Assembly: GCA_003049485.1 (NCBI GenBank)
Contig: PYST01000501.1
Location: forward strand, 1 to 21,681
Reading direction: 5' to 3'
DNA length: 21,681 bases
DNA from: Ophioceras dolichostomum
Taxonomy: Eukaryota; Ascomycota; Sordariomycetes; Magnaporthales; Ophioceraceae
This document shows positions 9,115 through 17,636 of this stretch, in pieces. The position numbers were made by a program, and so were the translations under genes. The notes under the pieces were generated by a model. It did no database searches, was not told the DNA's origin, and saw only the letters and a list, made by a program, of their open reading frames with translations. Every line of letters begins with the position of its first letter. The first letter of the stretch is position 1.

Positions 9115-12100
9115 TCATGCCATCTTAGCCGACGCCGACGCCGACGCCCCAGCAACCGCCCCAGCAGAAGCCCTGTTCCTCCCAGCCCCCGCAGCTTTCC
9201 TCCTCCGATTCGCCATAATCAAGATGCCCCCCTCGTCATCAGCATCAAAAAACCCTCCCCTCCCCCCGAACCCCTCGTGGCCGACGGTGACGATCTTGAT
9301 GATGTTCCCGAACGCCACCGCGACGCTTCCGACGCCGACCTTGACCATGGGTCCCGGCTCCGAGACCATCAGGCGCGAGCAGGCCGAAGCCGAAGTAACA
9401 GTAGTAGAAACGCCAGAGGAGGCGGCGTTGCTGCCGCCGCCGCTGCCGCCGCCGCTGTGGTACAGGTGCCACTCCTCGTCGCCGCCGTCGTCGCCGCCGA
9501 CGTCGGCCAGCGGGCGGGTCTCGAAGTCGCCGCGTTTCTCCAGCTGCGTCATCGTCCAGACCTCGTATGCGCCGTCGGGTCTGGCGCTGCTGCTGGTGCT
9601 GCTGCTGGCGCTGCTGGCGCTGCTACTGAGACTGCTGCCGCCGATGCCGGAGTTTGGCTGGTGATGGGGCGGAGTCGGCCGGCGGCGGCGGAGGGTGTTG
9701 CCCGTAGGTGATGACTGGAGCAGTAGTTGCTGCTGCTGCTGCTCCTCGAGAGAGGATGGCTGTTGCTGCTGCGGTGGCGGTGGGGGCTGCCGTATGCCCA
9801 CGACGCAACCGCTCGGTAGCGCGGCCCAAAGGCCAGGGCTCTCGACGCGCCGCTTGACCTCGGTCGCGTCCCTCCACGTGCAGCCACCGCCGCCCGAGAG
9901 CAGCGAGGAGTTGTCGCGGAAAGTGATGGCACCACCCTCTTCGGTGGGCAGGTACGTCTGGATGACGCAGTCGCCGCCCTCGGCCTTAACGTACACGAGT
10001 GTGAAGGAGCTCAAGCCGCGGGCGCCGCACTGCGTCTTGCGTGGGTGCGAGTGGAAGAACGCCAGCGACCGGGGCACGATTCCCTCCATTCGGAACGAGT
10101 GGATGATGGTCGATGAGTTGAAGTCGACCAGGTCGACCGAGAAGACCCGGACGACGAGGTACGACGAGAAGGCCGGTACCGGGAGGACGGATTGGATGTC
10201 CTTCTCCTCTGACGGCAGCCTGACCTCTTCTGAGACCCACTGTGTGCCCATAGCGGTGGCTTTGTGGATGCACCCACGCCGAGACAGTGTAACAAAAGAG
10301 GTGGCTTGGCTCGAGGCGGCTGCAATAACGGTTGCTTGTCAGCATCTTAGGTCACTTTTCCCCCAGCACAGCTCAACTCAGGGGTAGCAGGGAGAGAGGA
10401 AGCAGTGCATGCTTTACTCACGTCGTGATGCCAGCGGGACCGCGCAGCTCAATGGACTCTTGCATACAACATAGCTTTCAGACCGTCCGCTAGCAGGCCA
10501 CAGCTCCGACATGATCCCGCTCCTCCCAATCATCACGATCGACAGGCTGGCCTCTTTAGCCCTGGTGCTGTAGAAAAAGGCCTCGGTCTTCTGGCTTTGC
10601 AGATCGAGCTCGACCGATGGCCCCCACACGCGCTTCACCAGATCCCATATCCGCACCTTAGATGTCGACAAGAGGGCCAGCCAACGCGAATCGTCGTCGA
10701 TGGCCATCGCTAGCACAGGGAATGGGGAGTCTACCGAGTCTGGGTTTGTCACGATGTAGCTCGTGCCTAGGAAGCGCACGTCCCACACCCATATGATACG
10801 GTCCAGGCCGGCCGAGACGACCCTCCCATCCGGAGTCGCGCACATCATCGCCACGTCCAGGACGTGGCCACAGCTGATGGTCTTGACGGAGACGAGCGGC
10901 TCGTCGTCCGTAGACCTGTTGCCCCCCACGATCTCGTCCCACAACAAAAACTTAATAAGTAGTCGGACGAGGAGGACCAGGAGGACGATGGTGGAGATCA
11001 GAGGCAATGTCTGATGGTGGATGAAGTCGTAAACGGCCGGGGGCAGCGTCCGCTCCCGCGCCGGAGGCGTTCGGTTGGATCCCTTCAGCACGAAAACCAA
11101 GGGGTCGTAGACGCGGGCGACATAGCTGTGAGACCAGGGCTTCACGACCTGGATCACCTCGCGGGCTGTCTCGTGGTCCTGCATCCGGAGCCACGACGTG
11201 GGACTCCGCGCCTGGTTGACGTCGACTAGCAGCGAAGACTTCGAGAGGTCGGTCGCGCCACGCCTGGGGATGAACATGCTACCCAGGGTCCGCAACATGC
11301 CATCGCTCGTGAAGAAATGCCATTGGGCGATCATGACGAAGCCCAGCATGACGATGATGCCCGCAATCCGCGTGGAGAGCGCGAGCCTCCCCTGAAGGAC
11401 CGCCTCGACCCAGGACTGGCGGGCGAGCGCATCGGACGCCCGCCTTTTCTGCTTATGCGACGAGCCCTCAAGGGCGTCGCTAAGCTCCGTACGTCGAACC
11501 TCGATGCTGAGGACGGACAAGAAGAAAGTGGACAGGTAGAAGAAGTCGAACACGGTCGCGATGGCGGCGAAGGCGCAAAAGGCTGAGACCCCGGGAACCA
11601 CCACGCGCGACAGCGCCAGCAGGATGAACAGGTACTGCGCAAGCGTGGCAATCGCAATATGTGCGGTCTCCCCGTAAGCCTGCCCGACCCTGGCCCTGGT
11701 GCTGGCTTCCGGAGGCGTCAGGATTACTGCGTTGATGAGTCTGAACATGTTCTCGAGGCTCATCGCCCACACCACGATGGGGTAGCCGGCCTGTGGGATC
11801 CGCGAGAGGTCGATCCTGAAGACGGCGCAGAGGGTAAAGCTCGACAGAATACAGACGACAAACTGGACCAGCACCGTGATGATCAGGCCTGCCTTGGACT
11901 TGACGGCGTGGAGCTTGGACATCCTGTAGAAGAAGTACACAAAGGTGCACAGGTAGGCGATCGACGCCGTTAGGTAGTCCAGGAATGACATGGGACGGAA
12001 CTGGAACTCGTATAGCTGGCTCGGCATGCTCTTTCCGTCGGCAGGATACGCGGTCCATCGGTCGGCCATGCGGGATGCCAGTTCCTCTGCTCTCTGCACC

Positions 12101-13004
12101 CACAACCGGCCGACTGGAGAGTCCCTGAGATGGACCAGAGTGATGACCAGGGCATCGGCGGCAACGAGCTTCCGGTCCTCGAAGCGCTTCCCGCTGAAGA
12201 CTATCGAGTGGCGGAGCGTGACGTTCACCGAGGTGGACTGAGTCTTCTTTGCGTTGACTGTCGATATGATGTCCTGGTCCTCCTGAATCTTGACCACATC
12301 CCCAGACCAGTACTGGAGCGGGGAATGGAAGAACCACGACCGATTCGTCAGCCCATTGACGACGTGGAACGAGTCCCGGTCCTCAGGGTTCAGGCCGCTA
12401 ATGGCACCAATATCCACCGACCCAGCCGTGGAGACACGCTCCGCGGGCTGCCGAGGGTTGAAGTCCTTGGTGGGCCCCAGGAGTCCGTCCTGCAGCTCGA
12501 GGGCGCCGAGAAGCACCTCTTTGTCCAACACCCTCATGTAGCTGCCGTGAACCCACACCGTGCGCATTATGACGTCGGGCTCGAAGCCGACATGGGCCCT
12601 CAAGGGCTGCGCGTCCGTCCAGACGTGGTGAGGCAGGTTGGAGGCGCCATTGACGAAGTCCCTGGTGTAGAGGAACGGGAAGGGGTACACGAGGGCGATG
12701 GCGGCTGCCACGGCCAGCAGGAGGACTGTCGCAACGTGTCGAGCGACATATCGGCCGTACCGAGTACATGCTCTTCGAATTAGGTGCGTCGGCGCAAGGA
12801 CGGGAGCTTCGGTGGTCCTACCCAAGAGAGAATTGTCAGTAAGCGAAAGCCGATATAGATTCCATGCTCGCCAGGAGCTCTGCTCAAAAGTGGCCGCGGC
12901 ATGCTGCGAGAGCTAATAGCCAAGACTAGACACAACAATGGGAGGCACGGGCCCGAACGAGACCAAGCATACCGTCGGATCGGATAGAGGAGGTACCAGA
13001 TCAT
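9115..13004 (-). CDS. SCAP: SREBP cleavage-activating protein homologue (SCAP), three exons
   Basis: Minus-strand exons are 13004-12973, 12817-10422 and 10319-9115, giving 1210 aa. Intron 1 (12972-12818) has donor GTATGC, branch CTGAC and acceptor GGGTAG. Intron 2 (10421-10320) has donor GTGAGT, branch CTGAC and acceptor TTGCAG. Both junctions rejoin in frame, and the short first exon (MIWYLLYPIR) plus the following TTEAP segment matches the N-terminus I expect of fungal SCAPs. Features in order: a first membrane helix (about 40-60); a lumenal loop with NLPHHVWT and WVHGSYMRVLDKEVLLGALE; a sterol-sensing domain of several membrane helices (about 285-455); more helices near 485-510 and 615-637; and a WD40 region from about 655, with GRVVSAGLDRIIWVWDVR as its clearest blade. 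SCAP resides in the ER membrane, escorts SREBP to the Golgi when sterol is low, and binds SREBP through its WD40 end. The final 250 residues carry poly-P/Q/S inserts. The family call is very secure; the exact N-terminus is slightly less so. Confidence 0.92.
9586..9789 (-). repeat. Poly-Pro/Gln/Ser low-complexity insert in SCAP
   Basis: A CAG/CTG- and CCG-rich stretch within SCAP exon 3 encodes runs of P, Q and S (about residues 987-1054) between two segments that look folded (ending LPSGCVVGIR, resuming YEVWTMTQLEKRG). It is probably a disordered loop between WD40 blades and likely to vary in length between strains. Confidence 0.8.
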
Positions 13005-13009
13005 CACAG

Positions 13010-13024
13010 CTAAGTCTGCCGCAT
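13010..13024 (-). other. Four-codon upstream ORF ahead of SCAP
   Basis: An ATG at 13024 opens a four-codon frame ending in TAG at 13010, five bases before the SCAP start at 13004. If the transcript begins further upstream, this mini-ORF would sit in the leader, where such elements can lower or condition translation. The transcript start is not known. Confidence 0.4.
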
Positions 13025-13905
13025 GCTACTGGGAAGAAACGGATTTGGTGGTTTTATGAGACTCATTGAGGGGACGGCTGTCATGATCGAGGAGTCGAGG
13101 AACGAAACGAGGGGCAGCCCGGACGCTAGCTGGTATGTATATCTAAATGCGTGTACGGCGGAAGAGGCAGACGGTGTGCGCAAGCTAGCCTGCCCACTAG
13201 TCGGAAGAAACGGAATGTGGCGAGCTCGAAGGCGGCAGAGGCAGACGAAGAGAGCGCCACAAGGTCAAGAGTGGTATAGTCGTCAGTCCGAAGGCTGGTT
13301 GGATTGGCTGACGGATGTGATGGGTAGACACGGTGCCAGAGGGCTGGCATCGGGCAGGACCTTCCCCTCAGCTGAAAAAGGAAAAAAAAAAAAAAAAAAA
13401 GATGGGAACAAAGAAACTGAGGAGAAATCCTTGGCAAAAGAAAAGAAGGGAGAACTGCAGCAAGCCAAACCGAGCTAATGCACCAGGGCAGCGGCGGGCA
13501 CCGAGTAGAATAAGCCTCGAGGACTGGGTTTAGAATATTGCATCAGCAGCCACCAACACGCCGTCGTCAGAGAAACCACATTGTCCGCTGGCAGAACTCT
13601 TGGAAGGACGTAGCTAGACACAAGGCAAAAATCTGTGTCGCCAATTGTGTCGCCGACGTTCGCTCGACCGGTTCGAATCGAGGTGAGTTCGGCGGCGGAA
13701 GAGGGGGAGCTTCGGCTCGTTATGGGTGTCTTGGTAGACGTAGTGTTGGGAGGGAGTCGCAAAACTGGAATTATCCGGGACCTTGCTCGCGGGATGGATG
13801 ACGGGATTGACGGGATCGGATGCCCTAATTTGGCGGCTGTGACTTGTGAGGAACCTGTTGCTCTGTTGCTGCTCCACTAGGAGATAAATCCTACCTCCTG
13901 CTTCA

Positions 13906-13937
13906 GGTAGGTCGTAGGTAGGTACGGTAGGTACGTA
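13906..13937. repeat. TAGGTA/GGTACG island
   Basis: Repeated AGGTAGG and GGTACG units of the same type as the islands at the left of the window, lying about 0.9 kb upstream of SCAP. Confidence 0.6.
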
Positions 13938-14496
13938 AGTCCGACGGTCGATCGAATTGGTGATTTGTCGCACAATTGAATATCGAAATTCCGGATTCCC
14001 CTCCACCCCTTCTTCTCCGGCCCTTTTCTTAGGCGGATGCGGGACACACCCGGCTGGAGGGAGCTTGGGGCGGCACTGTGGGCAAGGGGCAGCGGCTCGC
14101 TAGTGGATGATCCAAGCCGAGACAGGGAACCTGAAATGGGGCTGGAGCTGGTGGGCGGCGTTCCGACAGAGGAGGTGTGGGCTCGAGGACGAATAGGCGG
14201 GCGCCCCCAGAGACATACCTGCACAGTATGGCTTGGAAACTGAGCGGGATTTTAAATTGCAATTGGAACTGGGCAGGAAGTCGCGAGAGGGAGGTGAGGG
14301 AGGAGGAGGAGGATATGAAGAAAGAAAAACAATTAAAGAACCAGAAGAAATGACGCCTGCTTTTCTGTGTTGTCTAGTGCAGGAGGATGTGAAGTTGCGT
14401 GTATCCTCGCCTTTTGCTGAAACAGCTGATAATCGTAAGAGCAGCAGCCACACACGGTCGACTTCGTTTCGTTGGAGAGGAAGATGGCAGACGCCA

Positions 14497-14523
14497 GGCA
14501 GGGCAGGGCAGGGCAGGGCAGGC
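14497..14523. repeat. (GGGCA)n tandem repeat
   Basis: About five uninterrupted pentanucleotide GGGCA units in noncoding DNA between SCAP and the JmjC gene; a likely length-variable microsatellite. Confidence 0.85.
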
Positions 14524-15530
14524 CCTGGATTGACGGATTGATCCTAGAGGAGGGAAAGATGTCTGAGGAAGTCACACCATATTACGGAATCCGTCGTGAG
14601 TCCTGACCCGGTGCTGAGCTGAGTTTCTTTCCATGATTCCTTCCCTCCCGACCACTACCTAGCGCCTTATCCTGTTTAGAGGTGCTCACTCGGGCAGTCC
14701 GCTCTGTCGTGCGCCGGAGGATGCCGACCGAGCGGGCCGGGACTGGAATTTTTCTCACTTTCGCTGATCATGTTTCGACGAGGAGCAAACGGCAAGAAGA
14801 AACGAGAGGCAGATAGATGCTCGCTCACCTATCTTTTCATATTCGCTCGTCATGGTCTCCCAATGACAAGGACTTGGCAAAGGCGAGACTGCCACTTGGC
14901 CCCGTCTGGCTTGGTCTGCCGCAGCCAAGCCGAGAGTATTGGTTCCTTGGGCGGCAGGTGCGGCCGGTTTCTGTTCTTCTTCTGGGCTGGGCTGGCTGTC
15001 GGTCTCATTTTTTTTAGGGTCTGGTGGTTGGTAGATCGATCACAATGATTATGATCCCAAACCATTCTCGCGTCGGCCTTCCCGCTCGAACGCAGAGGTG
15101 CAAAAACCAGAAGGAAAAGAAATGGGAAAGCGACAACACCCCGACGGATCGATGGCGGCTCTGGCAGACATACATATAATATAATCCGATAACCAATCAA
15201 ACATTCCTTACCGAGAGCTCCTATCAGATTGTGGAAGGCTTCGAGAACTTCACTGGGGTCTCTGTGAGCATCGGCTGCTTCTCGCGCAAAAATCAGGCCA
15301 TTATGCGGTCATGAAGCTGCTATCGGCTCTCTGGACCGAATCGCTTGTTGTCCGTGCCCTCCTCGGTGGTATTTTCTCCACACCGACGGCTGCCAAAAAG
15401 AAATTGACAGCCAAGTCTCGGCCCCTCTGCGATTGCGAGGAACCCCTCACGTCATCGGGATTCCGTCGCCGGTACTCGATATTAAGACCAAGAATGCTCC
15501 CCGTCCAAACTAGTTGGTGCGTGCTGCCCT

Positions 15531-15538
15531 TATATAGG
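15531..15538 (+). promoter_or_regulatory. Candidate TATA box of the JmjC gene
   Basis: TATATAGG lies 105 bases upstream of the start codon at 15643, a normal distance for a fungal core promoter with a short leader. A CCAAT box sits about 340 bases further upstream at 15193-15197. No transcript data were available. Confidence 0.35.
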
Positions 15539-15642
15539 CATGCAGGCATGTATTAACCCCGAAAGCCCCGGGCGACTAACATCAAATGCATTCAGATATC
15601 AGGCGCTAAGGTACCGTCACATCTAGCTCGAATCAAAACAGA

Positions 15643-17056
15643 ATGGAAGACCGTCAGCAAGCACAAGATGAGGATAACCCCATCTCAGAGCTTATCACCA
15701 CATGGAATGAGCTAAATGGCTCCGTGATCGAGGAGCTCTATGAAGAGCCGAACCCTCTCGACTTCATGAGATATGTGGCCAAGAATACCCCCTTTGTGGT
15801 GAGGAGGGGTGCCTCTGAATGGCCTGCCGCCAGGTTGTGGAACGCTTCGTTTCTCAGAGACACCCTCAAGAACCAGACTGTCAATGTTGCCGTCACGCCT
15901 AAAGGGTTTGTTTTGCTCCATTAGTTGACATCTTGATATGATACACATGGCTGGCTGAAGCCGTTCACGGTTCGCCACGCATGCTCTTCTCCCTCCCCTT
16001 GTCTGACGCCCTCATCTGTGACATTTGTAGAAATGCCGATGCCCCTACTCAACTCGAAGACGGCAGTGTCGTCTTTGCGAAGCCATGGGAGGAGGATCAA
16101 GACTTTGGAGAGCTTCTAGACTTCATGATTGCTCAAGAAAAGGGGGAGTCGCACACATCCAGAGCTGTGGTCGGAGAAGACGAGGTTCGGTATGCACAGA
16201 CCCGTAAGTACATAGTCTAAGCCCCGAAAGATTCTTGAGCAGCGAGGGAGAGCGATATGTAGATTAACACCCCTAGGATGATGATAGAAAACGACAACCT
16301 AAGGCACGAATACGTCACCCTCTTCAAGCACGTCCAGAAGGACATACCCTTCGCCCGCATCGCCCTGCAGGAAAGCCCGGAGGCCATCAACATGTGGGTC
16401 GGCAACTCGCGGTCCGTGACCGCCCTCCACAAGGATAATTACGAAAATATCTACGTCCAGCTGCTCGGCCAGAAGCACTTCGTGCTCTTGCCGCCGCTCT
16501 GCCATCCCTGCGTGAACGAGCAGCCCCTCCGGCCGGCGACCTACGCACGAGACGGAGCGTCAGGGGAGCTTCGGCTGGAGGAGGACAACGATGGTGGTGG
16601 GGATCCCATACCGTTCGCGACCTGGGATCCAGATTGGCCCGAAGAAAACAGAACAGAGTCCTCGCACCTTGCCGAGCCCATCCGGGTGACTCTGGAGGCT
16701 GGCGATATGTTGTACCTACCAGCAATGTGGTGCGTCCCACTATGCCTCTGACCCATCCTGCTGGTTTGTATATGCTCACAGTGTCATGGAAGCCTAGGTA
16801 TCATAAGGTCTCGCAGTCCTGCTCTGATGAGGGAATATGCGTTGCTGTGAACTACTGGTAGGCGAAACCCAATTCCTCTTCGCCCGTACTCATCACGCGT
16901 TTCACAACACACTGACGACTCCGTAGGTACAATATGGACTTCTCAGGGCCTCTCTATCCCATGTCTTCCTTTGTGAGGTCGGTCCACTTGAAAGAGCTGG
17001 AAAGAAAAAAAGTAAAGAGGCCTGCACCGAGTGAAGTTGGACAATCTGCGGAATAG
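15643..17056 (+). CDS. JMJD7: JMJD7-type JmjC 2-oxoglutarate oxygenase, five exons
   Basis: Exons are 15643-15905, 16031-16203, 16288-16729, 16798-16857 and 16927-17056, giving 355 aa. All four introns (125, 84, 68 and 69 nt) rejoin in frame and restore family sequence at each junction (TPKG/NADAP, AQT/QNDNL, LPAMW/YHKV, VNYW/YNMDF). The cupin core shows the 2-oxoglutarate/Fe(II) facial triad: His193 and Asp195 in ALHKDNYENIY, and His295 in WYHKVSQ. Other family blocks are TPFVVRRGASEWPA near the N-terminus, NMWVGNSRSVT, GQKHFVLLPP and EAGDMLYLPAMW. Animal JMJD7 is a (3S)-lysyl hydroxylase acting on DRG translation-factor GTPases; a protease activity has also been claimed. The substrate in this fungus is inferred only. 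Residues 205-275 carry a variable acidic loop and the last 25 residues a basic tail. The start has an ideal A at -3. No signal peptide is visible, so it is probably cytosolic or nuclear. Confidence 0.93.
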
Positions 17057-17636
17057 CATCGATTCTCTAGGTAATTTCTATCTATATACCTACCTACCTC
17101 CCACCAAGCAGCAAGTGTGTTGCGGGCCAGATCAGAGATAGGAGGATGGTGCAGAATTTGCACTCATCCGCCTCGCGAATAGAGCTGGAGAACATGGCAA
17201 AGCCGGACTTAGAATGCAACGAGTGAAGCCCATTGCAGAAAAGCAGGGAAGTGGTCTACCAGAAAGCTCCATGTCATCCCAAGTCGGATGTCCCCAGACC
17301 ATGAGGCCAGCAGCAGAATCGGACTCCAGAGTATGATGCTTCGCCGCAGACAACCTGAACGGACAGAGAGCGTTCCCTGTCATCTAGATCCAAGCAAACA
17401 GCATTGTTGGCCTAAAAACTCCAACAGACCACCGACCAAATCGCCACTTGCCAAACACCTCAAATGCCCTGGACGTCATTCCCAGCGCCAGAAAACAGAC
17501 GAACGAGCAGATGCTTCGACGGAGAGAGTGAGAAAGAGATATGGGGAGAAAGAGAGAGGGAGGAGAGAGGAGAGACAGGTAGAGAAAAGGAGAGAGAGGA
17601 AAAGAAAGGAAGAGACAGAGAGAGAAAGAGAAGCGA
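17057..17636. other. Convergent 3' region between the JmjC and Myb-like genes
   Basis: The two genes end facing each other, 580 bp apart. The stretch contains a (TACC)n island at 17086-17100 just beyond the JmjC stop, then unremarkable sequence, then a purine-rich tract running up to the Myb-like stop codon. Both terminators should lie here, but I see no single decisive polyadenylation signal. Confidence 0.6.
17513..17636. repeat. GA-rich purine tract
   Basis: About 120 bases of imperfect GAGA/GAAAG/GGAG repeats on the plus strand, ending at the stop codon of the minus-strand Myb-like gene. It would be transcribed as a CU-rich 3' untranslated region of that gene. Such mirror-like purine tracts can form triplex DNA; no function is shown here. 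Confidence 0.75.

Larger units (their letters stand above)
13005..15642. other. Divergent intergenic region between SCAP and the JmjC gene
   Basis: About 2.6 kb that must hold the promoters of both flanking genes. No convincing gene is seen. It contains a 19-base poly-A run near 13382-13400 (poly-T on the SCAP strand, a common promoter-type nucleosome-excluding tract), a TAGGTA island at 13906-13937, a (GGGCA)n repeat near 14497-14523 and a CCAAT box at 15193-15197. I found no clear copy of the SREBP site ATCACCCCAC near SCAP. Confidence 0.5.

Noticed and set aside
11480..12337. 285-codon frame within SCAP in another phase
   Set aside because: It is a shadow of the SCAP coding exon and is rich in G/R/P/H without domains.
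12818..12825. Start of SCAP at the TTG in 12823-12825
   Set aside because: It is a non-ATG start inside an intron acceptor (GGGTAG). Splicing to the exon at 13004-12973 gives a proper ATG and a family-like N-terminus.
13023..13478. 151-codon plus-strand frame upstream of SCAP
   Set aside because: It runs through a poly-A tract giving a Lys run, has no domain and overlaps the likely SCAP promoter.
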